Origin: an uncultured Prevotellaceae bacterium
GTDB lineage: Bacteria > Bacteroidota > Bacteroidia > Bacteroidales > Bacteroidaceae
Assembly (NCBI GenBank): GCA_946625675.1
Contig: CAMOTI010000116.1
Location: 1 to 35,927 of the forward strand
DNA: 35,927 bases
Direction: 5' to 3'
Every line of letters begins with the position of its first letter. Position 1 is the first letter of the stretch. Position numbers and translations under genes: made by a program. This document shows, in pieces, positions 22,372-31,550 of the stretch. The notes under the pieces are model-generated. The model searched no databases. It was not told where the DNA came from and saw only the letters and a list, made by a program, of their open reading frames with translations.

Positions 22372-23299
22372 GATTAAGTCGTTTATCTATCTTGACAATG
22401 ACAAGATGTATTCAATATCTTCACAGCTCTTTGGAGGTCTTACGGAATATATCTTGCAAGATAGTAAGAAAACAGCTACTGAGGATGACCAACAAAAGAA
22501 ACAAGCTTTTAGTGGGAAAATTATGCGAGAAATCTATCAGTTAGAGAAAGGTTCATCTGAAAAAAGATTTTTTCACGACTATGCTTATAGCCTATTTGAA
22601 AAAGAACTTATCAACCGCAATCTATTATGCACTATAGAAGACAGTGGCGAATTAGGGGATATGACAAACAGGCAGTTTGTGAAAGTTCACGGCAAAGCCT
22701 ATTTCAATGATTATAGAGCCTTGAAAGAAACATTTCGTCAGTTCAACGAGATAGGCTCTGCTCTTGGATACATTCAATGCTACGGGCCGATGGGGGAAGT
22801 TCTAAAACAAATAGATGAAGCAGCTAAAAAGACAACAGATAGGAATCAGAAGGCTAAAATAAAAAAACAAAAGAGTGCTGTGGATGGCGTGTTCAAGAAT
22901 TACCTTCGAGAACAGGGTCTTAATGTCAATGACAAATTCGCCGAGAATTTGGTAAAGATATATGAATTTGGATATAAAGACATGTTTACTGTTCATATTC
23001 CCTATATGGTAAGCAATATTGTTTTCGCTTCTATACTTGACAGAGAGTTTCTTAAAGAAAAAGAGGAAAGTCTGATAGCAAAATATTCAAGAAGAACAGA
23101 AATTGAATTTTCTATTGTGGGATTGCTTACACAGTGTGGTGGTGAAAAGGCTCAAATTAATTCTGATGATTCTGAAAACTCTATGAAACAAGCAAGTCTG
23201 AATTTTACCAGCATCATCAGTAATTTGGAAGACACGTTTAATGGTCGACTTGGAAATGAGTATATTATTGACCCAATAGCTATCTATCGTGAAATTTGA
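22361..23299 (+). CDS. Soluble protein of unknown function, possibly DUF6414-like
   Basis: A 312-residue protein beginning KIKSFIYLDNDKMYSISSQLFGG, which reminds me of the DUF6414 family; I cannot verify this. ATG 22361 is preferred over 22358 because AAGGAG, a rare clear Shine-Dalgarno in this window, lies 7 nt upstream. No TM segment or catalytic motif is evident. A Lys-rich helical stretch is central (KKTTDRNQKAKIKKQK). It is the last gene of the plus-strand cargo operon and is followed by a terminator. It probably works with the two membrane proteins upstream. Confidence 0.6.
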   Translation: MENKIKSFIYLDNDKMYSISSQLFGGLTEYILQDSKKTATEDDQQKKQAFSGKIMREIYQLEKGSSEKRFFHDYAYSLFEKELINRNLLCTIEDSGELGDMTNRQFVKVHGKAYFNDYRALKETFRQFNEIGSALGYIQCYGPMGEVLKQIDEAAKKTTDRNQKAKIKKQKSAVDGVFKNYLREQGLNVNDKFAENLVKIYEFGYKDMFTVHIPYMVSNIVFASILDREFLKEKEESLIAKYSRRTEIEFSIVGLLTQCGGEKAQINSDDSENSMKQASLNFTSIISNLEDTFNGRLGNEYIIDPIAIYREI

Positions 23300-23310
23300 G
23301 AATGACATAC

Positions 23311-23343
23311 ATTGCCCCTCTGGTCTATTTCCAGAGGGACAAT
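23311..23343. terminator. Bidirectional terminator between cargo operon and relaxase
   Basis: A 13-bp stem with one mismatch (ATTGCCCCTCTGG at 23311-23323, partner at 23331-23343) and a 7-nt loop. It lies between convergent genes, 12 nt after one stop and 7 nt after the other. The flanks are T- or A-rich. Confidence 0.7.
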
Positions 23344-23349
23344 CTATCT

Positions 23350-24702
23350 TTATATTTTATGGCATATTCGTTGTTCTTGCCCTATCCCGAATTGCTCCTT
23401 GAACCATTGGGCAATAGGTCTCTCGTTGATATGTAGGAGCAAGTTCCGCTTCTCATCCCTTATCACTTGTGCCGAAATATTATCGGAAAGAGCATTCCGT
23501 CTGTACTCATTGGAGTGAAGCCAACCACTATAGTTAATAGTGTGGCCATGCATGAGTTTATCCGTCTGTTCCTCACTGAAGCCATATTGATGGCATTCAC
23601 GTTCCATGTTGAGGAACCGCTTGAAACTTGGAAACCATTGGTATGCCTTATCAAGAATGCGTTTTAGTCTCGTGACTTCCTGCTGATGCTGCTCGTTGGC
23701 TCTGTTCATTTCCCTAATGTGGCTGTCCTTCATCTTCTGCATATCAGCGTGTAGCCTCTCTATCTGACAGTTCAACTCCTCCACCTCATTTCGCAGTTCC
23801 TTGTTTTCCTTCTCCAGTCGGTTCACCTTGTTGCCGCCAAGAAGAGAATTGATTCCGTTGAGTGCAGCGGTGGCTGTCTTTGTGGCAGACTTCTTCAGTT
23901 CCTCCGTCTTTGCTTCTGCCTTAATACGGGCAAGTTCCTGTCTAGCTTGGGCTGCTTCGTCAATTACCTTCTTTGCTTCTTTCGCTTCGGCAATAGTACG
24001 CTGTGCCTCGTCCGCCTTTGCTAACAACTGTGTGATGTTCGCCTGTAAGTCCTCACCCTGTGCAATCAGGCTGCGGTAATACTCATGCGTGGATATGTGC
24101 TGGGCTTCTGAACCTTTGATGCCTCGTTGCAGTCCGTATGCCGCCATCTGCTCAGCGTATGTGTCCTGATAATGTATTAGGTTGACACGGCTCATGACCT
24201 CATCAGCACACAGACGAGGGGCATGGGCTTTTGTCCTGTATCTCTTCTTGACAGCCTGCTCCTTCTTTTGCTTCTTACGTTCTCCCATGACGATGGGGAC
24301 AATGGTAGCATGAAGATGGGGGTCTTCGTCCATGTGCAGTACTGCCGACACCACATTGTCTGCTCCATAGGTCCTACGGAGCCAGTCAACGTTATCCTGG
24401 CACCACTCGTCAAGTCTGCCGTTCTTCTCTATCTGTTCCATGTCTGCATGGGTACCTGTCAGTACGATGCGGATAGCCTGCATCTGGTTCTTGCCAATCT
24501 TGCGTGTAAGCCCTGCCGTATTGAGGCGGTGCCGTATGGCTTCCGTCCTATTGCGGACTCCCTCAGGGAACGGGATAAGTTCACGGTTGAGGTGTGTCCG
24601 TTGCGGGTCAGCATTCTTCGGTTGGATGGTGCGCTCGATGTGTGCCGACATCCCACAGTCTGCGCCCTTTGCTTTCTCTAAGTGTAATACTGCGTATCCC
24701 AT
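23350..24702 (-). CDS. MobV-family relaxase (mobilization protein)
   Basis: A 450-residue plasmid-recombination/mobilization enzyme that nicks DNA at oriT and stays bound to the 5' end during transfer. The N-terminal MobV domain shows motif THLNRE (36-41) and the metal-binding motif HMDEDPHLH (123-131). Residues about 220-350 form a long coiled coil, probably for oligomerisation. The C-terminal 100 residues are unassigned. The gene is intact, unlike the three genes further right. A candidate oriT lies directly upstream, as expected for this family. Related proteins mobilize Bacteroides transposons and plasmids with helper conjugation systems. Confidence 0.9.
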   Translation of the reverse strand: MGYAVLHLEKAKGADCGMSAHIERTIQPKNADPQRTHLNRELIPFPEGVRNRTEAIRHRLNTAGLTRKIGKNQMQAIRIVLTGTHADMEQIEKNGRLDEWCQDNVDWLRRTYGADNVVSAVLHMDEDPHLHATIVPIVMGERKKQKKEQAVKKRYRTKAHAPRLCADEVMSRVNLIHYQDTYAEQMAAYGLQRGIKGSEAQHISTHEYYRSLIAQGEDLQANITQLLAKADEAQRTIAEAKEAKKVIDEAAQARQELARIKAEAKTEELKKSATKTATAALNGINSLLGGNKVNRLEKENKELRNEVEELNCQIERLHADMQKMKDSHIREMNRANEQHQQEVTRLKRILDKAYQWFPSFKRFLNMERECHQYGFSEEQTDKLMHGHTINYSGWLHSNEYRRNALSDNISAQVIRDEKRNLLLHINERPIAQWFKEQFGIGQEQRICHKI

Positions 24703-24800
24703 TGGCTATGCTTTTTTAGTTTGTTCGTTTACGATGTTTTTGTTCGTCTCTCGTTCCTGTTTGTGTTCGGCTTGTGCCGACTGTCTTGGCAGGGAGTCCA

Positions 24801-24902
24801 GAGGGAGGCAGCCCCTCGGCCTATTGGGGATTTTTAGCGTTGTGGTAACAATGCGGCTCGAAAAATCCCCTAATAAGCTACGGTATTTTCCGCTTGTGGG
24901 AA
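24801..24902. other. Candidate origin of transfer (oriT)
   Basis: Nested inverted repeats lie 100-200 nt upstream of the relaxase gene. GGGGATTTTT (24826-24835) pairs with AAAAATCCCC (24861-24870), and inside it GCGTTGT-GGTA-ACAATGC (24837-24854) forms a second hairpin. A GAGGG/CCCTC stem (24801-24817) and a TATTTTCC/GGGAAATA stem follow on either side. Position next to a MobV gene is the main support. The nick site is not identifiable by eye. Confidence 0.5.
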
Positions 24903-25046
24903 ATATCCGTACCTGCGCCAGCACGGAACTTCGTCGTTTTCTCTGTATCATATTCGTAGGACTTGATGATGGCTGATGATTCGATGATATGATGAAAAGG
25001 CGTAATAAACTATTGGCTGTCAGTCGGATAGTCCTTCATTAAACGC

Positions 25047-25204
25047 TCATCAAAACACCCGTCAAAAAGAAAAAGAATTTCTCCCGTCGAGAAGAAAAGG
25101 ATTGTCTTTCTTTTCATCAGCAGAGTGTCAATGATGAAACGTTGATGAGGATACAAGTCCCTTGTTATCAGTATCTTTTATCCTTATTCATCAATTCGTC
25201 AAAA
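25047..25204. other. TCATCAA/CGTCAAAA repeat cluster
   Basis: TCATCAA followed by CGTCAAAA occurs at 25047-25068 and again at 25188-25204, with inverted TTGATGA/TGATGA copies near 25124-25148. It lies in the gap between the relaxase and primase-helicase genes. The arrangement resembles a set of binding sites, perhaps for replication or regulation. The rest of this gap, apart from the oriT candidate, shows nothing I can name. Confidence 0.3.
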
Positions 25205-25213
25205 TTTAGAGGG

Positions 25214-26440
25214 TTATACTTCCAATAACTTTTCTCTCTTGATGGTATAATACCGTCCAACCCTTATCACTGGCCTGTAATGGCAACTCTGGCTGAAGTT
25301 CAGTTCATAGGTCGTATATGTCAGTGAGTTGGACGCTGGTGTGAGTTTCCAGATGTCCTGCACCACTTTCCTCACTTGCCCCTTCTCCACTTTCATCATG
25401 GAACTGACAAGCAGGGGCATCACGTCATTGAGGCAGAACGATATGCTATCCACCTCCATCACGTCCATAATCTCAAGGAACAACTCAGCCATTTCTATCT
25501 CAAGACGGTTGCGGTTGCTGCGGATGATGGTGCGCAAGGCTTCCGTCTGTATCTGTTGAGGGTTGAACCACATGCGGCTTTCTCTCTTGGTGGATAGCTG
25601 CCTCTTTGTCAGATGATGGAGAAAGGCAGGAATTTCTGCGATGAGTTTCTGCAAGAAATCGGTATCGTCGCTTTTCAGGTGTGAAATCCTGCGTACCCAG
25701 TAGCGCGTCTCCCCTGCATCGATGATGACGGGCAAGTGCTCGTTATTAGAGCATTGCACGAACTTGGAGAAGAAGGGAATCTCGTCACGATCCTTTCCCT
25801 TCGCCTCCACCTTATAGTTGAACGTCGTGCTGAGATTCTTCAAACGTTCGGAGTCCTCACGGCGGTTAAGCAGCACCTCGTCCACCATGATGAGCAGCTT
25901 ACCAGCCCAATCGGAATTGAACTGGCTGCGGAAGTCCTCGTTGGTGTTGAACGTGACGTTGTTCTGGAATACGGCTTTTAGGAAGTTCAGAAAGGTGCTC
26001 TTACCCGTATTGCGCTCTTCTGACACAAGCAAGAGGATGGGCAACTTTTGAACGGGTTGCAGGTATAGCAGTTGCAGGTAGTCCATTCCCAACTTGTATT
26101 GTTCACCGAAGATATGGTGCACAAGCGACTGGATACAGGGAAACGTACCCTCCATCGGCTTGTGGCTGATAGGCTCATAGAGGTTGAGGAACTTGCCGAC
26201 TACGGGCTGATAGTTCACATGTTCGGGTACGGTGCAGAATCAGTCATACTTGGGGACACTCGCCATGTAGTCCTTGCCGTAGTCCTGCCGCAAGGTCTCT
26301 ATATTCCATGGAATGCGTTTCTTGATGTAACCTCCGCTGATACAGGGCTGGTTCACGATTTTGTAGAGCGTGGTGCCTACACGGATGAATTTTTCTCTTT
26401 CTGGCATAGTTGCCGTTTTTGTCTTGTTTGCTTCTGTCAT
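25214..26440 (-). pseudogene. Primase-helicase (P4/SF3-type, DUF5906-like), broken by one stop
   Basis: A reading frame of about 408 codons interrupted once by an in-frame TGA at 26240-26242. The part before the stop (67 residues from ATG 26440) and the part after it (VNYQPVVGKFLNLYEP onward) join smoothly in one frame, so a single substitution explains the break. The downstream part has an SF3-like ATPase core: Walker A SEERNTGKSTF, Walker B KLLIMVDEV, and a sensor-like FVQCSNNEHLPV. Such proteins drive replication or helicase functions of mobile elements. Restart at GTG 26218 could still yield the ATPase domain. Confidence 0.75.
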
Positions 26441-26517
26441 GTGCAAATGGTTTAAATGGTTTGTAATAGGGTATGTTTATCTCTTGTAGGGAAGTTGCAA
26501 CGGACGGATGGACTGAA

Positions 26518-26576
26518 GGAGGGATAGAAATAGTGTGTTAGAACGCGCCACCGTTCCAACACACCAACTATCCTCC
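26518..26576. repeat. Long imperfect stem-loop in the mobilization half
   Basis: The inner arms GTGTGTTAGAACG and CGTTCCAACACAC (26533-26564) match at 12 of 13 positions around a short loop. Outside them GGAGGGATAG pairs with CTATCCTCC with one bulge. It lies between two decayed genes and could be an origin, a recombination site or an RNA leader. Confidence 0.5.
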
Positions 26577-26614
26577 TGAGTGTCTGTCCTAAGCCCTCTC
26601 TACCGTTCTCGGTG

Positions 26615-26986
26615 CTAATTTCCTTTTCCTTTAGTAGCAGTCAGTATCACCTTAAAGGGCTTGTGGTCTCGGCTGATACGCTCTATCAGTTCTTTGCGGA
26701 CAGCTCTTGCCTGATAGGAGTTAAGATGGAAAGCAAGTAACATGACCACCTCCATGTTATATATGGTAAGGTATAGGTTGCGTTGTTGCTTGATTGTTCG
26801 CTCTGCCTAGTAAGGCTTTGCCAGTTCCTCTTTGTAGAGGGCTTGAATGGTGTTTCTTAACTTGGGGATGAACACTCCGAAAATGTCAACCAGTTCGGAC
26901 TCACTCATCCAAATCTCTCCACTCGGTATAGTCAGTTCTCTGTACTCACTATACTCAGCCCACTCAATGATGTTTCTCTATTCCAT
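26615..26986 (-). pseudogene. Small DNA-binding-like protein, broken by two TAG codons
   Basis: One continuous frame of 124 codons from ATG 26986 to TAG 26615, interrupted by in-frame TAG at 26978-26980 (third codon) and 26807-26809. The pieces read RNIIEWAEYSEYRELTIPSG, IWMSESELVDIFGVFIPKLRN, LYLTIYNMEVVMLLAFHLN and ARAVRKELIERI. Together they resemble helix-turn-helix accessory proteins of Bacteroides mobile elements. It starts 4 nt after the integrase stop on the same strand. Frame conservation without indels indicates recent decay, or possibly tolerated stops. Confidence 0.65.
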
Positions 26987-26990
26987 ATGC

Positions 26991-28220
26991 CTATACTGTT
27001 TTGATGTTACTGAATGATGCGTTTAACTTATTGCCCAACATCGTCAGGTCGTTATCCAACTTCTTCGTAGTTATCTTTGCGTAAATCTGGGTGGTCACAA
27101 TGTTTGTGTGCCCCAATATTCGGCTAACGCTTTCAATGGGCATGCCATTGGTTAAGGCCATGGTCGCGAACCCATGCCTGGCACAGTGAGCGGAGATAGG
27201 CTTGTCTATCCCGCATTCCTTCATCACCGTCTTCAACTTCTTGCAAACACTCCAATAGTTAACCTCACCAAACACAGACTTCGGATTCTCCTTAGGGAAG
27301 TTGCTGTAACGCTCGATGATTTGCAAGGGAACATCTAATAGTTTCACTTGGTAGGGTACGTCTGTCTTGTGACGCTTGCCTACTATCCACTTGTCACCTT
27401 CAATCTCCACCATGTTGTCAGTAGTCAGTTCCTTCAAGTCCACAAAAGAAAGTGCCGTGAAGTTCATGAAAACGAAAAGGTCACGGATAAAGGCGAGGTT
27501 GGCATCTTCAAACTCATGCGTCATCACCGTTCTAAGTTCCTCTTCTGTGAGGTAGGTGCGCTCCCTACATTTGGGACTGATATGGAATTAGGCAAAGACA
27601 TTGCGCTGTATCTTGCCGTTGTCGTGGGCACGTCCTACCACTCCTTTCAGGTGCATGCACGACAGCCAGACAGTAGAACTGGCAAGTCCTCGGTCATTGC
27701 TGAGGTACACGGCAAACTCCTTAATGAAGTCGGGTGTCAGTTCCTGCATGGAAATGTCACTGCGCCTGTGGCACATCTGCAAGAAGTTCGCTACATAGTT
27801 CCTTGACCTCAACTGCAACTTGTATGTTTCCAAAGCCCTGTCCTTACCGACACGGCGTTTGAGATTTGCCAAGTCCTTGTCGAATGCTCCTAACAGGGTC
27901 TCGTATTCGCTGCCGAAACCCTGATAGGCATTACGCACCATTTCAGCCGTAACGAATGCGTCACGGTCTGAAAGGTGCTGATAGTGCTTGATGATTTGAG
28001 CCTTTATATTATCAAGGTCACGGTTCAAGTCAAGCGCCTCCCTGCTTCTACCCTTGGCACAGTTGCCTTTCACGTCCCACATCGTCAGTGGGATGCTCCT
28101 CTTACAACTGAACTGGCTCTGTGTCCCGTTGATGGTGATTCGTCCCATCACTTGTGCTGTGCCGTTCTTCACCTTGCCTTTGTTCACGTAGAACAATACC
28201 GAAAATGTGCTTCTGTTCAT
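26991..28220 (-). pseudogene. Tyrosine recombinase (integrase), broken by one TAA
   Basis: A 409-codon frame interrupted by in-frame TAA at 27588-27590 (codon 211). The N-terminal part has the Arm-binding and SAM-like core-binding domains of Bacteroidetes integrases. The second part has the catalytic domain: SAHCARHGF supplies the H-x-x-R motif, LGHTNI the next His, and TTQIYAKI the nucleophilic Tyr. The box I region reads TALSFVDL, with Ser where many recombinases have Arg, as described for IntDOT. It lies 180 bp from the right attachment repeat, the usual place for the integrase of such an element. As written it would be truncated between its two domains. Confidence 0.85.
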
Positions 28221-28249
28221 TCTTCTTAATCGTTTTAAAATTCGGGCTG

Positions 28250-28257
28250 CAAAAGTA
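28250..28257 (-). promoter_or_regulatory. -7 element of the integrase gene
   Basis: On the minus strand TACTTTTG matches TAnnTTTG, about 30 nt before the integrase ATG at 28220. The -33 region is weak. Confidence 0.5.
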
Positions 28258-28283
28258 ATACCATTTGGGGAATAAATCGCTAC

Positions 28284-28452
28284 GCAAATCGCGGCAGATT
28301 GAGGAAAGAAAAACGCGAAGTGTGAGAACGGTTCGAACTGCCGTGAACTGCCTTGATTTGCGTAATCCGTTAAGAAAGTTTAACTTTCGGTGGTAGCCCA
28401 ATCGGGTTACGAATAAGAGACCTAAGTCGTTCCGCAATCTGCCTCGATTTGC
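28284..28452. repeat. Candidate integrase-binding (arm-type) repeats at the right end
   Basis: An 18-bp sequence CAATCTGCCTCGATTTGC at 28435-28452 recurs in inverted form at 28284-28301 with one mismatch. A shorter relative, CTGCCTTGATTTGCG, lies at 28349-28363, and a degenerate one at 17868-17886 at the left end. Repeats of this kind around att cores are typical integrase arm sites. Confidence 0.5.
28400..28422 (+). repeat. Right attachment repeat (attR)
   Basis: Exact 23-bp copy of 17831-17853. It defines the right boundary of the element, on the side of the integrase gene. Confidence 0.8.
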
Positions 28453-28821
28453 TTAGAGCCTCTTGGCGAAAGTTACTCAAATTGCGCTCATTTGCCTTTA
28501 TTTATGGGCTTATCTGCGTTAATCTGCAAAAAATGCTTTTCTGTTTCAGCATAATTTCATAAATTTGTCGCGTCATCGCATTTTGGTGGCATTCATATTA
28601 GCAAGCGTCAGCAAATGCCCGCCTGTGAATCTCGACAATTCATCCCTATGCAATCTGACAGCGAACGCCATACTTCATTACATGTATATGTGTGTGCATT
28701 CTCTGTGCATGTATCTGTCTGTGGTGTGGGCGACTTTTCTTATTCTTTGCACAGCTTGTTGTAGCCTCTTTGAGGAATAAGACGGGTCGACTCACCATTT
28801 TTTTTGAAATATCTAAACATT
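28453..28821. other. Intergenic region right of the element
   Basis: About 370 bp without a convincing gene. TTTCATAAATTTGT at 28555-28568 contains TAAATTTG, a possible promoter, and the same 14-mer occurs at 17766-17779 on the other side of the element. An ORF at 28565-28780 has an odd Cys/Met-rich translation and is probably not real. No HigB-type toxin gene is visible upstream of the HigA-like gene. Confidence 0.5.
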
Positions 28822-29187
28822 ATGAGTGATAAAACTTTGACTCCATTTGTTGCGACCCATCCTGGAGAAATGATACGGGATGAACTAAAAGAACGTGGCA
28901 TGACGCAAAAGCAACTGTCCGATCTGACGGGCATCAAATCTTCCGTGCTGAGCGAAACCATAAACGGCAAGCGAGGTGTCTCAGTCAATATGGCTGCCGC
29001 TTTGGAGAAAGCACTTGGCATACCGGCTGATATTTGGTTGAATCTTCAAGCTCAGTTCGACCTTGATACGGCTCATATTGCTGAGCGCAGTAATGAGAAA
29101 GAAACCGTTTCGGTTACGATACCGGTTCGGGACCATAATCTTCTGAAAGAACTTGTCAGGAAGTTTGGCTGGGTATGTGCCTTTTAG
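28822..29187 (+). CDS. HigA-family antitoxin/XRE regulator, orphan
   Basis: A 121-residue protein of the HigA addiction-module antitoxin family. The N-terminal [26 protein letters not shown] and the following helix [15 protein letters not shown] form the XRE helix-turn-helix. [14 protein letters not shown] is the family-typical continuation. HigA normally lies just after higB, but no RelE-like toxin is found upstream. The protein may be a stand-alone regulator or a survivor of a broken pair. Start ATG 28822 gives the usual N-terminus; an earlier TTG at 28804 is unlikely. Confidence 0.85.
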   Translation: MSDKTLTPFVATHPGEMIRDELKERGMTQKQLSDLTGIKSSVLSETINGKRGVSVNMAAALEKALGIPADIWLNLQAQFDLDTAHIAERSNEKETVSVTIPVRDHNLLKELVRKFGWVCAF

Positions 29188-29230
29188 GCTGGTGCCAGTT
29201 CAGACTTTGTCAAAGAATCAATTCTGTCAG

Positions 29231-29277
29231 TGCCACCGACAAAATGTCATACATGACATCGGTGGCATATTTTTTGC
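29231..29277 (+). promoter_or_regulatory. Palindrome and T-run upstream of groES
   Basis: TGCCACCGA (29231-29239) pairs with TCGGTGGCA (29259-29267), and inside it ATGTCAT-AC-ATGACAT forms a 7-bp palindrome. TATTTTTT follows at 29268-29275. It may terminate the higA-like transcript and/or be an operator for groESL. It is not a CIRCE element, the known HrcA operator. Confidence 0.5.
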
Positions 29278-29327
29278 GTAATTGGTTTTCGGAAAAAAAC
29301 AATAAATCAAATAAAAACATTACGATT

Positions 29328-29600
29328 ATGAACATTAAACCATTAGCAGACAGAGTTCTGATTCTTCCTGCTCCGGCAGAAGAAAAGACCATCGGCGGTA
29401 TCATCATCCCTGACACCGCTAAAGAGAAACCCCTTCAGGGTGAGATTGTTGCCGTAGGTAACGGTACGAAAGACGAGGAAATGGCTCTGAAAGTGGGCGA
29501 CCATGTGCTCTATGGCAAGTATGCTGGCACAGAGCTGGAATACCAGGGCGTGAAATATCTGATTATGCGCCAGAGCGACGTTTTGGCCGTGCTCGGATAA
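29328..29600 (+). CDS. groES: Co-chaperonin GroES
   Basis: A 90-residue subunit of the heptameric lid that caps GroEL and closes the folding chamber. The N-terminus [11 protein letters not shown] is typical. The mobile loop that contacts GroEL covers about residues 15-32 ([14 protein letters not shown]), with the conserved GGIIIP. The C-terminal strands [14 protein letters not shown] complete the fold. A longer in-frame reading from 29175 overlaps the HigA-like gene and lacks family similarity, so ATG 29328 is the start. groEL follows after 50 nt as one operon. Confidence 0.97.
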   Translation: MNIKPLADRVLILPAPAEEKTIGGIIIPDTAKEKPLQGEIVAVGNGTKDEEMALKVGDHVLYGKYAGTELEYQGVKYLIMRQSDVLAVLG

Positions 29601-29644
29601 TTTTTATGGCAGGTAAACGAATAACAGAAACATTTAAAATTTAA

Positions 29645-31279
<1,635 letters not shown>

Positions 31280-31313
31280 TTCCCGACTCGCAGATTTGTA
31301 CAACATCATATAG

Positions 31314-31357
31314 AAAGCAAAAGCCGTTGAATCGATTCAGCGGCTTTTGCTTTTTTT
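31314..31357 (+). terminator. groESL terminator
   Basis: A long near-perfect stem: AAAGCAAAAGCCG (31314-31326) pairs with CGGCTTTTGCTTT (31341-31353), with the stem nearly continuing through TGAAT/ATTCA. A run of T residues follows. It begins 35 nt after the groEL stop. Confidence 0.9.
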
Positions 31358-31367
31358 GACTTACATG

Positions 31368-31441
31368 ACTGAAAATTTGAAGTGCTACTTCAAATATTCT
31401 TGTAAAATCTGAAGTAGCACTTCAAATTTTCAGTTTTTTTT
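31368..31441. repeat. Perfect 25-bp inverted repeat after groEL
   Basis: Positions 31368-31392 are exactly complementary to 31410-31434 around a 17-nt loop. Each arm also contains a smaller palindrome, TGAAGT-GCT-ACTTCA or its complement. A T-run follows. It may be a second terminator, a remnant mobile unit or an operator for the sigma gene 110 bp downstream. Confidence 0.75.
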
Positions 31442-31550
31442 CTTGCGCACTTGTGAAAATTATTCTTTTTTTTAAATCTTTTTTTGCAATTTTCCGTCTT
31501 TACAATATATGCTATTTAATCATGAATATGTCTTTGTTTGAATTAATACA

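Larger units (their letters stand above)
17831..28422. mobile_element. Integrated mobilizable element, about 10.6 kb
   Basis: The element is bounded by 23-bp direct repeats. It has an integrase gene next to the right end, a MobV relaxase, a primase-helicase, and cargo comprising a type II restriction-modification system and small membrane proteins. There are no type IV secretion genes, so transfer would need a helper element, as in Bacteroides mobilizable transposons. Base composition varies: the left 800 bp are very AT-rich and the mobilization half is close to host composition. Integrase, primase-helicase and a small DNA-binding-like gene carry in-frame stops, so the copy is probably fixed in place. 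Confidence 0.8.

Noticed and set aside
24706-24951. 81-residue basic ORF (-) ending 3 nt before the relaxase gene
   Set aside because: It covers the nested palindromes of the oriT candidate and has no recognisable domain. The translation looks like read-through of structured non-coding DNA.
25214-28220. Stop-codon reassignment as an explanation for the in-frame stops
   Set aside because: TAA, TAG and TGA all occur, and genes elsewhere in the element use TAA, TAG and TGA as normal ends. Decay by substitution is simpler.
28565-28780. 71-residue ORF (+) upstream of the HigA-like gene, considered as the missing toxin
   Set aside because: It has none of the features of a HigB/RelE toxin and an unlikely Cys/Met-rich composition.
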